This document shows, one piece after another, positions 34,337-46,712 of a stretch of DNA of 64,000 bases. The notes below the pieces were generated by a model. The model ran no database searches and was not told where the DNA came from. It worked only from the letters and a program-made list of their open reading frames with translations. The number at the start of each line of letters is the position of its first letter. The first letter of the stretch is position 1. Position numbers and translations under genes: made by a program. This DNA comes from Ailanthus altissimus (taxonomy: Eukaryota; Streptophyta; Magnoliopsida; Sapindales; Simaroubaceae): contig CAMPEX010000001.1 of assembly GCA_946807835.1 (NCBI GenBank), positions 2,247,001 to 2,311,000 on the forward strand, in the 5' to 3' direction.

Positions 34337-36677
34337 TGTGTGACATATGAGTATATATGTAATTTAAAAAATTAGCATATATGGCGGAAGCATGTTAATA
34401 AATACACCCATTTTAAGCAATTAAACATTTATATATCACATATATATATATAAGTATAACAATTATACATTTATAAACATGATGAACAATTATATTAAAT
34501 CATTATGTAAAACACTTACCTAATGAAGGTAGCTTTACAAATTCTTCAAGTCTTCCAACAATCCATATAAAGAGCTCACCTTGAAGTATATATTGAACAA
34601 TTCTAGTCCATAACTTTTGGTGGGATTAAGGAGTTAGAATAGTAGCTTAGTTTTAGAATTTTCAGCAACATGTATTCAAACTCTTTTGAATACAATTTTA
34701 TTTCTTAAATGGAGATAGTAAATATTTTCTATACAACTCTTATATTAATTAGAAATATTTAACATACAACTCTTGTATAATTCTTAGAAACAATTTCTAC
34801 ATAATAATTATTTTGACAACTCTTTTCTAATATAATTATCTTTTTCTTCATTTTCCTTTTATTCATTTTGGAGCATTCATTAGAGAAGGAGATGAAGAGA
34901 AGTTTTTACATGTTTTCAACACTTGAAAGAATAAAATTTAAAACTTTCTCTTACCTTTCTTCATTGACCGAATTTTTGCTCCCAAAATTGAATCAATCAT
35001 TCAATTGTTTTGCTAATCAATTTTGTTATTCAACATTTTAATTAAACAAAATTAAGTGCTCTACCAACTTTATTGTTGGTCTCCCACTTATGATTAGTTT
35101 AACCAAGCACTCGAATAATGGTCATCTAAATTAATTTTTACCTAACAAATATAATTACTTTAATTATAATGGATAAATAAATGGCCAACATTTAGGTCCC
35201 TCATTGTATTAAAATACAATGCCATGATCTATATATATATATTATAATATTATCTAATAATATAATAATAATATATAATTTAATTATTCAAAATAATTTT
35301 GAATAATTACTTTTTACCTTATTAATTTTTACTACCAAGGTTAAAAGGTAAAATCAAATCATGGAACATATTTTATCACTTGCTAATTAATTAAGTGATT
35401 TACTTAATAATTAAGTCTTGACAAATGTACATCCCGAGGGATTCCTAAATAATTATTCTATTTTGCTTAAATTTATTTGATTGAATAATTCAATCTAATT
35501 TGCTACCCTAGTGCGCAACGTGTACACTTCATATTGTGAGACTCTTTAGGTCTACATCTGATTTTTCATATGGATCTCCTCCATACGTCCGTGAACGATG
35601 TCCCACACAAATGTTACGGATATTACAAATCAACATGTTAGACCATGCAAGTTAAGGTTATTACATATTCGTATAATTCTTTCATCAATTATATCCTTGA
35701 AGAGCATAGATATAGATCATCACCGTCAAATCTCTTATTTGCCCAACCATGAACTTATCTCCAGATTTATATTTCATTAAACAATATCCACAAACACTTT
35801 TGTGATATTGTTTATTCCTCCGAAATATATTTTTTGAGGATTATGCTTGTGGCCACAAGACTTTCTAAAATACAAAATTGGAACATCAGGATATACAACC
35901 CACTCATGCGAGCTGATGGATCCCATATCTATGCACACCGGACTCTATAAGCATCGGACCATACCCAGCGACACCCAGCGGTCAGACCATGAAAGGTGTT
36001 TGACATGCGTGGAACCAAAGTATGGTGGATCACTCACAGCCCACCGTGGCGCTTAGGTCAAAGGACCACAAATACTACTCAAATTGAAAGACTTTCTATT
36101 GATGGCTTCATGAGATGTTTATTAGAGGTCCTCAAAAGTCTGTTCAATATCAGTCTTTACTAAATGCCTGCATCTCTATACGAGCTTCAACTAAGCTTAT
36201 GGTTTGCTAAACTTAACCATCTGGACCATCTAGATATAGACATACATTAATCTATATTCATGGGTTCCACCGATAGACCCGTATCGATGAAATTAGATTA
36301 GGAACATTGTGTTTGAGAGCATACTTGCATAATGACATTTCTTAGCACCATCTGCAACTCCTTGCAGCTATGTCATTACTAATATATTCTCAAGTCATTG
36401 TCCCATTCCAGACAAGGCTCTAACTTCTTAGATTTCGCTAACTTTTATAAACTTACTAACTCTTAGTGCTTATAAATATTAGCGTTGCTAACTCTTAGTA
36501 CTAATCTAAACTCCTTTAGAACAGATCTGAACTCCTTCAAATCATACAGTGTCTGAAACGTTACAAGCATCTTACCATTTAATAAAAAATAATATTAAAT
36601 ATTTTATTAGAAATGATAATTGTATAAATACAATCACTATATTTGTACAAAATGGCACGTAAGCACAAATCCCAACA
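34337..36677 (-). repeat. LTR-A4, solo LTR inside the Tat-like element
   Basis: On the minus strand it starts TGTTGGGATTTGTGC (36677) and ends near 34337 with CATATGTCACACA. It separates the Tat-like LTQLIQEF (36678 on) from DIQYQDMPGI. It is about 2.34 kb. The conserved central block and twin hairpins are present. A donor-like AGGTAAGT lies at 34521-34514. An exact TSD is not visible, and the left boundary is uncertain by about 15 bp. Confidence 0.8.
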
Positions 36678-38450
36678 AAAAATTCTTGAATCAGTTGGGT
36701 TAGCCCTTACTCAACCTCTAGCTTCAACTGAGTTTCCATCGTGACCACCTTCTCAGGCTTCCTAGCCTCGACCTGTAGTTCTTGTATTTCTTCCGCTGGC
36801 TCTGGGGATTTAAAGACACTATCTCTTGGATCGATGGCAGAAATTCAAAACGTCTTCCTCGCCGTCATCGAGTAACAGCTCATGGCTGCCTACTGATCTC
36901 CCGATGTTATTCTATATATGGATAGGGCTGTATTAGTACTCACCATAAACGGTCTACCACCACGAACTTGGTTATCACCATTTTTTCATAGGGCATCTTT
37001 AAAAGTTATATCGATCGAGCTACCCAAGTCGATGAATACCCTATTTATCTTTCCTTGAGCATCCTCCTCCATGAATATGATTGGCACTCTTATGGTAGAC
37101 TTGGCTTCTTAGCTAAAAGGGTTTTCTACATGACTTGGTGCGCCACCATTGAGTACTTAGAGTAGTTCTTACGCTATTTGTTTGAATCTCCTGCCAACGT
37201 GGGTCTAACTAAAATAATTGCGACAGAGTTAGGGTTCGATCCATCAGGCTGGTTGACAGTCGTTGTTCACTGACTTACCCAGAACTCTTCCAGGTATCAA
37301 TTCCTTATCAGATGGTCGAACTCGGTACACTCTTCAGTGGCGTGTCCAAGCCCTTTTTGCATATTGCACTACTTCTTAGGATTTGTTCGTCTCTCTACTC
37401 ATTTTCACTTGAAATTCATGTGTAACAATCCTCTGTCCTGGATTGCTTTGTAGACATCCTCGAGTGGCATGGCCAATGGTAAAACATTCTCGACACGGGC
37501 CACCCTTCTCTTCTCACCCGGTGGTTCATTGTTTCTTAGATTTCTTGTCATTTGACACATTTTTTCTTTGATTGTCTGACACAATATACCAGTTCAAAAA
37601 AATTCTGTACGAGAATGGTCGGTCTACCACCACGAACTTGGTCATCACCATTTTTTCATAGGGCATCTTTAAAAGTTATGTCGATCGAGCTACCCAAGTC
37701 GATGAATACCCTATTTATCTTTCCTTGATCATCCTCCTCCATGAATATGATTGGCACTCTTATGGTAGACTTGGCTTCTTGGCTAAAGGGGTTTTCCACA
37801 TAACTTGGTGCGCCACCATTGAGTACTTGGAGTAGTTCTTACGCTATTTGTTTGAATCTCCTGCCAACGTGGGTCTAACTAAAATAATTGCGACAGAGTT
37901 AGGGTTCGATCCATCAGGTTGGTTGACAGTCGTTGTTCACTGACTTACCCAGAACTCTTCCAGGTATTAATTCCTTAACAGATGGTCGACCTGTTTCCTC
38001 AACTCGGTACACTCTTCGGTGGCGTGTCTAGGCCCTTTTTGCATATTGCACCACTTCTTAGGATTTGTTCGTCTCTCTACTCATTTTCACTTGAAATTCA
38101 TGTGTAATAATCCCCTGTCCTGGATTGCTTCATAGACATCCTCGAGTGGCATGGCCAATGGTAAAAAATTCTCGACATGAGCCACCCTTCTCTTCTCACC
38201 CGGTGGTTCATTGTTTCTTAGATTTCTTGTCATTTGACACATTATTTCTTCGATTGTCTGACACACTATACCAGTTCAAAAAAATTCCCCTCTGCTGGGG
38301 ACGATATTTACAATCCGTTCTCTGATATTTCAACGGGCAAGGAGGGGGTCCTTCTCTCCCCTTGTGTCTTGCTTCTTCATGTGGCCTTATCTTCCCTCGA
38401 GGTAGTTCAGCCAAGGATCTCTTAGTCTCCCTACCTTCCTGTATCGACAT
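36678..38450 (-). pseudogene. Tat-like gypsy: gag end and protease region, partly duplicated
   Basis: On the minus strand the knuckle-like CNMQKG and then EECTEL are readable in the copy at about 38050-37985, followed by the protease-side segment (NPNSVAIILVRPTLAGDS, WKTPLAKKPSLP). The segment occurs twice in tandem. After the second copy come GDQ.AAMSCYSMTARKTF, DPRDSVFKSPEPAEE and LTQLIQEF, the usual linker before RT. Frames are broken throughout. Confidence 0.75.
36951..38287. repeat. tandem direct duplication inside the Tat-like element
   Basis: Copy 1 is 36951-37605 (655 bp) and copy 2 is 37621-38287 (667 bp). A 15-bp filler (37606-37620) lies between. The copies start GGTCTACCACCACGAAC and end TTCAAAAAAATTC and differ by few substitutions plus a 12-bp indel (present in copy 2 at about 37990-38001). 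The duplication spans the knuckle and protease side of gag-pro. Confidence 0.95.
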
Positions 38451-39053
38451 GTATTTTGGTGCTTTGTTTTACGCCATTGCGTAACTTGTGGTACCACTTT
38501 CTGCCAGGTGGTACCAAAATCTGTTTAATCATAACCCTGCCTTTAGGGCATCAATAGTGATGGGCTGGTTGAATGCCCCTAGCGTTATCACCTCTTTGTG
38601 GAACCTTCAGATGTAGTCCCTCAGGCTCTCCCCTTGACCCTGTCAAATCTGTTTCAACTGCTTCGAGTCCCTGGCTACTTCGCATAAGCCCCGAACGTGT
38701 TAGGTGAATTTCTCGATCAGCTTGTTATAGGAGGCGATGCTGTTCTGCTTCAGACCCCTGTACCAGAGTAAAGCAGGCCCCTTCAAGTTTATAGAGAAGT
38801 GTCGACATATTTGATCCTACCTCAGTCTAGCGATGGATAGCAAGTCGGTAGTTTGGTTTACATAATGGTTAGGGTCAGTGACTCCCCTGTAGGTGGGGAG
38901 TCGAAAACCACTCGGAAGCTCCATATCTCTTACCTCATCTGTCAGTGGCAACCTTATCTCCTTTTCCCTCTTCTTCACGAGAGGTTGGTCTTTCTTTTTT
39001 ATCTCTGCCAAGAGGCTTTCCAACTTTTCTTCCAAACTGCGGACCTTGCTTTC
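38451..39053 (-). pseudogene. Tat-like gypsy gag
   Basis: The minus-strand frame starting at 39035 reads MEEKLESLLAEIKKKDQPL, then LPSGFRLPTYRGVTDPNHYV and ICRHFSINLKGPALLWYRGL with LIEKFT and QGESLRDYI.RFHKEV. This matches the retrotransposon gag of Tat-type elements. The frame is broken by stops. The upstream gag start continues beyond LTR-B2 at 40449. Confidence 0.8.
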
Positions 39054-40448
39054 TGATGCGATATTTCTATATCATAAATTAAGTGCAAGTATACACTATC
39101 GTATGCAAGTAATAAAGAGACTAAATAAGTCGGATGTCGAACCCACAGGGATAATTTTTTCTTTTTAACCAATTACTAAAATTATATCTTCCTAATAATT
39201 ATTCAGAAAAATAAAAATCTAAGAATGAATGTAAGAAATATAAAAGCAAAAACACAATGCAATGAGATTTAAAGATAGCAACGTAGAGAAAACCTAGGAT
39301 TAATACTATCCCTCAATATGCTTTTTAATGATTAATCCTCTAATATTTAACTCACTTAGTCTTTATTATTGATCAAGACACTAATGTATTCACAAGCCTC
39401 TTCCAAGGTCATGCAAGTATACCCTAATTTACCAAATACCTATATTCCTATGGTACTTGTAATAAATTAAGATTCATTAAGATTAGGTCTTATTGATCAT
39501 ACATGCCAATTAGGTATATTTCTATCCTAAATTGAAACTTGCATATGCAACATTGAATGTTACTCTACAATCATGCATCAAATTACCTAGGTCTAAATAT
39601 ATTGATTCTTCTTCCGAGTTTATCAAAATATTATTAATTCATTCACCATATATTGGCCAGATATATTGAAGCATTAAACACAAATAATTTAAATAATAAA
39701 GGACTAAGTTTATTAAATATTCGAAAGATATGGTAATTAAGCACACATATTGAGTTCAAGTATTAACCCTAGAAAACAAGTTTAGCTCATGGCTACAAGA
39801 GAACAGCAGTAAAAATAATTATAAATCATGATACAATTATTAGCAAACCGATATAGATGTTGAATTGCTCTTAATTGCGCTGCCTAGGAACTCTTGATGC
39901 CGAAGAACGGCTTGTATCTCTCTCTAAAGTTGCTTCAATTAAGCTCCTATTGCTCTCCAAGACTTGTGCTCTATATTCTCGGTGCTCTTGGGTCGTCTTG
40001 GATTGATTCTTGAAGGTTGGGAACGAGTGGCTTTATATAGGGATTGATATGAGCTTGAAAATCTCAATTCTCGTCGGACTAGGACTCGCACTATCGCTGG
40101 CGCGCTATGCATCTGTCGCTGGGGCGACACGTGAAAAAGCTATTACCACTGGAGCGGTGGGATCTTGGCGCTGGGGTGCTGTCTCGTCGCTGGGGCGGTG
40201 ACTGTCTGGCGCTGGGGCGCTATACGCGACTTAAGCAGGTCGTTTTTCTTATTTCGATCACTATTTCAGAGCTAGGGCAAAAATCCTTGTGGCGCTGGGG
40301 CGATGGACACATACTTTAAAAACTTTACATTTTCGTTCAAGTCCCTATAAATAACAATAATGCACATAAATAGCCATCTATTCTCATAAAATCATAAAAT
40401 ATCAATAATAAAAACATGAGAAAATATATGACAAATTTGCCCTTATCA
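39054..40448 (-). repeat. LTR-B2, solo Athila-type LTR with TSD CTTTC
   Basis: On the plus strand it runs from TGATGCGATATTTC to TTGCCCTTATCA. CTTTC flanks it exactly at 39049-39053 and 40449-40453. It is 1,395 bp, the same length as LTR-B3, and nearly the same in sequence. It splits the Tat-like gag. The plus-strand ORFs at 40010-40319 lie in its GC-rich hairpin array and are not genes. Confidence 0.93.
40080..40312. repeat. GC-rich hairpin array in LTR-B2
   Basis: At least six variants of CGCTGGGGCG occur in about 230 bp, each with partly complementary flanks (for example GTCGC-TGGG-GCGAC). The array corresponds to 59452-59672 in LTR-B3, with several substitutions between the two. Confidence 0.85.
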
Positions 40449-40893
40449 CTTTCAAGGCCTGATTCTCCCCGTTGGTGCTGTCGCAATTCTATGGATGGCT
40501 CTCTTTCCACTAGTGGCTCAGAATCTCCAGGCTTCGTCTCTCCCCTCTCGGGGATCGCTTGGCTTAGTTTGTTTGTCTCAGTTAAATGTGCAGAGTCTCC
40601 GATCCTTCTCTTCGTTCTATTTGTTCTCAAATATCCTCCTAAGACTCCCTCCCATGATTTCTTGCTCTTGTTTGCTTACTCATAATTAGTTCAGTCATGA
40701 GTTATCTCAATTCTTCTCTCTCTTCCCTCAGGGTTTTTGGTTCTTCCAGTATTTCAGGAGGCAGAGTGCTTTCTATTCGAGGAAGGGGTCAGTTAGGATT
40801 TGAGCTTCGCTCTTCAGTAACATGATTCTTGCTAGTGGATGACCGTTCAGCCATTGTCGGTTGTTGCCTTTCTGGACAAAGCTTTTTGTTTGA
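40449..40893 (-). other. Tat-like element: gag start and leader
   Basis: It lies between the solo LTR-B2 and the primer-binding site. On the minus strand it would carry the 5' leader and first part of gag. Stops prevent a clear translation. The ORFs on either strand show no family match. Confidence 0.5.
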
Positions 40894-40911
40894 ATCTTGC
40901 AGACAACGCCA
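40894..40911 (-). promoter_or_regulatory. primer-binding site of the Tat-like element
   Basis: On the minus strand TTGGCGTTGTCTGCAAG follows the LTR end and resembles TGGCGCCGTCTGTGG, the Tat-type primer-binding site, with transitions at the CpG positions. Confidence 0.65.
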
Positions 40912-43900
40912 AAAACTATTGACCTGAAGAAATTAAACTTGGGCCTCATACTGACGGGAGTGGTTAGCACGGGCTTGGGCTTTCTCTTCGCCATGCTGTG
41001 GGAAGCTTACATAAGAAAACACGAACATAAGCCCAATGATGGTCTTGCCAGGGTGGGTTTCGGCGAAGACACTCCGATGCTTAGGTTAGAAATGGGTTCT
41101 CTCTTGAAAAATCTGATAAGATAAGAAATAAAAAATAATACTAAGGACGGGGGGAATGACTCATTTTCTTTTTCTTTCGGTATTGTTTTGCATCATCCTC
41201 TGGTCTTCATCTTTTCTTTTTATAATGATGGCATTTTAAGGACCTTTTTGGGCTTTCCTCTATAGTGTTTCTATTTCGTGCCAAATATTCCTTATTGCAC
41301 TGCTGACATATGCCAAATATCCTTCTCTTGTGACCCTAACATATCTCAAATATCCTTCTGCAGATTTTCTGACCCCATTTCTATGGCACGTTAGATTCCC
41401 CCTCTGATGTGTTAAGCATATTCCTTGGATTTGTTTTCGCTGGCGATTTTGGTTTAAGGCTTATTTCAAATGGCTCGAGTCAAATTTTAAACGGCCCTCG
41501 GTCATTGGTTCAATGTTGACGTGGGATTCTTAAGAGCAAAATGTTGAATGTATTGACAGTACCTGATCGGCCATGGTTGTTCGGGTCGGCAAGGTCGAAC
41601 ATGACAGGACCCGACCCGAGACTCTCTACTATAGATCCCAGTGGCCCTGCCGGGTACCCCTACGAAAGTTCCTCAGAACCTAACTGGGTAAGTTGAGAAA
41701 TTCTATGAGGCGAACCCTTTTTTAGTTCGTGCTACTACTGAGAAGGTCTTGTAATATACATGAAAATGACATCTTAATTTTAAAAAAAAAACGGACAGAG
41801 TTTCCCATGTTTTTCGAAAAATCTATATAAAAACTTGCAATGAAATATCACTTCTATTTCAAAACATTTCTTGATACTACAAATTTGGACCTCCGGTCCT
41901 TTCCAAATCAAATCCAACACAACTCAATAGTTTTATTTAAATCACAAAATGAGCATAATCATAATAAGCAAAAACGATCATCATAAAATCAAAATCTCTT
42001 TTTGTTGGTTCAAACATACATACAAATATACATGCCTACAACTATTATGCATAAAGTAAAGAGTGTTATTTAGCACATTTACATGTACAAAGATGATCTT
42101 CGAATTCGGCCCACAACTCGACAATAGAAGAATCAGCAGCTTGCGTACCGAGACCTGCACCTGGAAAGGGGGTTTAGAAAATATAAAACATAAAACCAGT
42201 GAGCTAAAGGAGCTCAGTGAGTGCAATTAAGATTTCAATTACAAGAACATTATGCATAGATAGCAAATTCTAAAGTACATGCAGAAATCATGCTTCTAAA
42301 ACTAATGTAAAATTGTAAAACGGTTTCTAATATCATATACTAATGAAATCTTATCGAGCAGATTTTATCTACATTTTTGGAAAACAATATCCAGAATCTG
42401 TATAACATAATAACTATTGTGTGCATATAAATGCATAAATACTATTGGTAAATCAAAAACTAGTAAAATCCTCACTCGGCCTTTTTCTTTCTAAACTATA
42501 CCAATGGTAACCCTAAAGCTCTATACTCACGCAGCGACTCAACTAGCACCGCACACGTGAGTAGGTCACAGGGCACCTCAACTAGCAGCACCCACAGTAA
42601 CATCTCAAGACATCTCACTGGCTATACAGGGGAATCCTACATCGCATACATATAGCGATACAATACCACATACACATAGGGCGGCTCACATGACTCGACA
42701 TCTCGACTTCCCGAATTTAGTGACACACCCCCAAGACCTGCCCATGTGCATGGGATATACTGGTCGGGTCTAATACAATCACCATCACTATAATCTGAGG
42801 GTACCAATGGCCTTTAAAACAAATGCAAAAATTTTAAAACTGTTTCTTAAACCGAACGTGTAAATGAATATCTATGGATACATATCAAGATCATAATCAT
42901 GTTTATTCATTGAAAACTCATAAAACATACATTTTCATTATGTTGAAACATAATAAATGAAAGATAACATAAAAGGCAGATTTTCACTCACAACCGCTCC
43001 GCGCTCAATTTCGCTCCCGATTTCTGCTCCTGTTACCGCTCTCGGTTATCTTCACCTACGCGCCACAAATGACATTTAGAACTAAATCGAATGCTAGAAT
43101 CTCATTTAACTACTAAACGCCCTAATCAGCATACAAAACCCAGATGCATACTACTTCCCGATTTTTTTTATTTACGGAGTCATTTAATTTAATCTAATCT
43201 AACTCACCATTTGGCGCCCTGAAAATTATTGAACGCCTTATAACTTGGTTGGACATAATTGCCCTTCACCTTTCCAAAATGGACAATTATGTCCCATTTT
43301 CTTCATTTTTGGTTTTTCCATCAACCATATACATTCAATTTACAATACACCATTTACACACAATAACTCAATCAAAACACTACTCAATCCCTAACTTTCC
43401 TAAAGTGGCAGAATTTCACCCGAGGTTCCAACACATTCCTTTTCTCAATTTCTTGTTCCAATTACAACAAAATCAAGCCAATTTCATTCTAAAGCCCTAA
43501 TTACAACCAATTGAAATCTCTACATCAAAATCACCAAAAACCCTAATTCTTACCTTGCCAATTTCTTCAAATTGATGACTCTTTCAAGCTCCACACTAGA
43601 ATTCAACTCAATCTAAGCCAAGAACACACACAAGAATACCAATTGAAGCATTCTTGAAAGCTCACTATCAAACTCATAAAACAATACTTTTCTTACCTCT
43701 TTTTCTTGAATTTTCACTAATTGAGGCTTCAATTAAGCTTATGAATTCATATGTAACCTTATTTTGGCTTGATTACACATGAAAAATCGTGAAAAAAAAA
43801 CTGAAATTTTACTGTAGCAGCACCTTCAACCTTTGCATGAATTTGCTCTCTTTTTTAACTCTAAGTGTTGGCTTTTGATCTCTTGAAAATTCTGCAAACT

Positions 43901-44659
43901 TCTAACATATATATAGTGCTCCCTCAATTAACTATTTTTCCCTTCAACTTACTCAAAACTTCTAATTTTCCATTAGTTCAAATGGAAAGATTTAATTGGT
44001 TCCTTTGTAACTATCTACTTAGAATAGTGAAAGGAACTAACTAGAGTTTCCAACTTGGTAATCCATGAGATTGCTTCTAATTGATCCATTCCTTAATATA
44101 TGGATTGTATTTCTCAACAAAGGCTTGTTCCATACATAACCCTTAAATAGAAATTCATGTAGTAAATTAGAATTTCCTTTTCCAAGCCAATAGAGAAAAA
44201 ATCCAAAAATATTCTAGGGTCGTCCGGCGCTCCGATCGAGTGTGTAATTACCAAATTAGGTCTAATATCTCTCACGCATACGATAAAGAAAATATTTCTA
44301 ATAGGGTTAAAATCGAGTAACCCTACGGTGTCTTGATTGCTCTATACCGAAATCTAGGCGCCAATACTACTAATAGGGATTAGATATTATAGAACAGGTA
44401 TTCTTGTTTGCCAATTATATCCTTCTAAGTCTGAGCCGGTTCTCTGTCGTTTGTCTCTATTGGGATTTGGCCCATTAACCATTGCTCTTGGGCCTGTCTC
44501 TAGATTGGACTCGCTGCGCAAGCTTTAGAAAACCTTTTGAGAATAGTGGTCTTTTAAAGGGAACATCTGGCTGGACTTCCAGGGGCCAGCCTCGATCGAA
44601 TTTAGAGGCCTTTGGCCCAAAGGCAAAAAAGATGAGGTTTTCAGGGGGGAACAACAACA
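40912..44659 (-). repeat. 5' LTR of the Tat-like element, split by a Tekay-like solo LTR
   Basis: On the minus strand it begins TGTTGTTGTTCCCCCC at 44659 and ends beside the primer-binding site. The two halves (40912-41602 and 44392-44659) join at GAACA, giving about 955 bp. The small ORFs at 40897-41124 and 44475-44664 fall in this LTR and are not genes. Confidence 0.65.
41603..44391 (-). repeat. solo Tekay-like LTR with TSD GAACA
   Basis: GAACA is at 41598-41602 and 44392-44396. On the minus strand the LTR starts TATAATATC (a TGTAACACC-type start with transitions) and ends CGGGTCCTGTCA. Near its 3' end it has GGGAAACTCTGTCC, matching GGGGAGACTCTGCC in the Tekay-like LTR at 25458. It is 2,789 bp. 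It is related to, but well diverged from, the element at 24662. Confidence 0.7.
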
Positions 44660-45419
44660 ATTAGTCAATAATTGTTATTCACTAATTGTATAATGACACG
44701 TGGTATATTGTGGATCATTGGTTGAGTTTACCCAAGTGTAGGATTTGGTGGGACCCACTAAGGGGTATACTTGGTCACTATTTATAAGGGGTAAAATGGT
44801 CATTTTATACTATGATTATTTAATTATTAAATAATCATAATATCTCAATTAAATATATTATTTTATAATATTATATATTTTAATAATATAATATATGTTT
44901 ATTGCATGATAGTTGTCATAAATATTTATATATTTAATATTATTTTATTATTATTATTGCCCTTAGTGGCTAATTATTATTATTTTAATATGTAATATTA
45001 TTTGTTTAATCAAATTTGAGATATATGTGTGTGAAGCTACGAAAAAAGAGGAAAAAGTGCAATTGTTGCATTTTTCCTTCTTTGATATATTTCCATTCTG
45101 AGTAAAAAGCAAAGGGGTTAAAGGTTAATCCCATGCTAGATTAAGGAACTGTTATTCTAGCTCGCCAAACCCACGAAACTGGTGACTAGAGCTGCCTACG
45201 AGTAAGACTCCGGGCGGATTCCTAATAGACACAAGTAAAACGTTACACGTTCTGGTAATTTCTCAACTATGTTTTTGATATATTAATTCGATTAATATAT
45301 GTTTTATGTGTTTATTGTATGTTTTAAATGTTTCGCTATGCCAAATATGTATGAGATACGTATTTTTGCTATGAACACTATTACACATGCATACACCCAT
45401 GTATATTTGATCCCCAACA
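44660..45419 (+). repeat. LTR-D, probable copia LTR remnant
   Basis: Very AT-rich sequence followed by an LTR-like U5 (AACTGGTGACTAGAGCTGCC, ATGTTTCGCTATGCC) ends ATCCCCAACA at 45419. A start near 44694 (TGACACGTGGTAT) is possible. No TSD, PBS or partner was found. Confidence 0.4.
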
Positions 45420-45904
45420 TAACATCTAGACCATTCAGATATAAATATTCACTGATCTCCATATATTTAATAAGATTTTCACTGACAACCTGCATCCTTG
45501 AAGATAGATCGAGAACATAGTATTTGTGAACATATTTGCATAATGACATTTCCTAGCACCATTTGTTACTCTTTGCAACTATGTCATTACTAATATATTC
45601 TCAGGTTTTTATCTTATTTCAAACAAGGTTTTAACTCCTTAGATTTTGCTAACTCTTATAACCTGCTAACTCTTATCAGTGCTAACTTTTAGCATTTATA
45701 ACTCTCAGTGTTGTTAATTCTTAGCACTGATCTAAACTCCTTTAGACTAGGTCTGTGCTCTTTTAGATCGTATATTGTCTAAAACGTTACAAGCATCTTA
45801 CCATGTATAAAGTATAATTAGTGATTTAATGAAATGATAATAATATAAATATTAAATAAATATTCATATGTAAAAAGAATGGTACGTATAGACAAATCCC
45901 AACA
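45420..45904 (-). repeat. LTR-A5, truncated copy
   Basis: Only the first ~485 bp of LTR-A is present (minus strand, from CCCAACA at 45904 to CATCTAGACC at 45422). It includes the twin-hairpin region in decayed form (about 45735-45772). The rest is missing at the contact with LTR-D. Confidence 0.8.
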
Positions 45905-46712
45905 ATATCATTCCTATACATGGAAATTATATCATAATTCCCATAAAGTCCATCTCATAATTACTCTCAAATCTAAACTATTAACCTAACTGAATCAAAA
46001 TATTTACTAAATAGTATTTAGTTTCCTAATCTTATAAAATCAAATACCAACTAAAAAAATCATGAAACCATAACAAAATTTCTCTTGACACATTGCTAAG
46101 TCTAAAAAAATTAATTCATAGATGAATCCACACAAATCATAATTTAAAATGGTTTTACTCCAAAGCTTTTAGAATATTTCAAATATAATATTGTGCTGAG
46201 ATGATATAATTTAGAAAATTTTAGCAGTTTAAAAGTAATGAGTTAAATTAGTTTATCATTTAGCTTAACTGGAGAAATATGTGTTTCTTGAAATATTAAG
46301 TCATCTTTGGAAAATCATTAAAAATTGAGTTTATAGAGTTTTCTAATGATTTAAATTTATAAATATTTTATAGGATGTCTAGATTCATGGATTAAAAAAC
46401 CTGGATCTAAAATCAAAACATAATGTTCATAAAAATCATGGATTGAGACTTAATCATGCAGTAATTCTACAAATCTATAAAGATTCTTCCTGTTATTTCC
46501 ACAATCATCCTTAATAATCAATATATCTTAAAAAAGCATCATCAAATTCTCAATTTACCAAGTTTTCAAAAATTAATCCTTTATAAAATAGACATAAAGA
46601 TTAAAGAAAGAGCTGTAATAGCATAAAATCATCATACCAATTTTATTCTCTTCTCTCTCTATCTCTATCTCTCTCTCTTTCTCTTGTAAGTCTCAAAAGA
46701 GATGTATGGCTA
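45905..46712. other. AT-rich stretch, unassigned
   Basis: No open frame or family motif is visible. A (CT)n-rich run with A interruptions lies at 46646-46684. This sequence is contiguous, across the GGCTA duplication, with 50987 onward, so it is part of the same older locus into which LTR-A6 inserted. Confidence 0.5.

Noticed and set aside
34985..35440. AT-rich interior of LTR-A4 considered as an origin or matrix-attachment region
   Set aside because: The composition is the same as in other LTR-A copies. There is no specific signal.
36951..38287. Direct repeats considered as a CRISPR-like or satellite array
   Set aside because: There are only two long copies, within a gypsy coding region. 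No short regular repeats with spacers occur anywhere in the window.
40010..40319. Overlapping plus-strand ORFs of 60-70 codons with normal-looking composition
   Set aside because: They fall inside solo LTR-B2 and recur with changes in LTR-B3. Their open frames come from the GC-rich hairpin array.
40897..41124. ORF with a membrane-like segment (GLILTGVVSTGLGFLFAMLW)
   Set aside because: It overlaps the primer-binding site and LTR of the Tat-like element on the opposite strand. No homologous gene is recognised.
43249..43500. 83-codon plus-strand ORF in a CA-rich stretch
   Set aside because: It lies in the Tekay-like solo LTR, whose ends are marked by a GAACA duplication, and has no family likeness.
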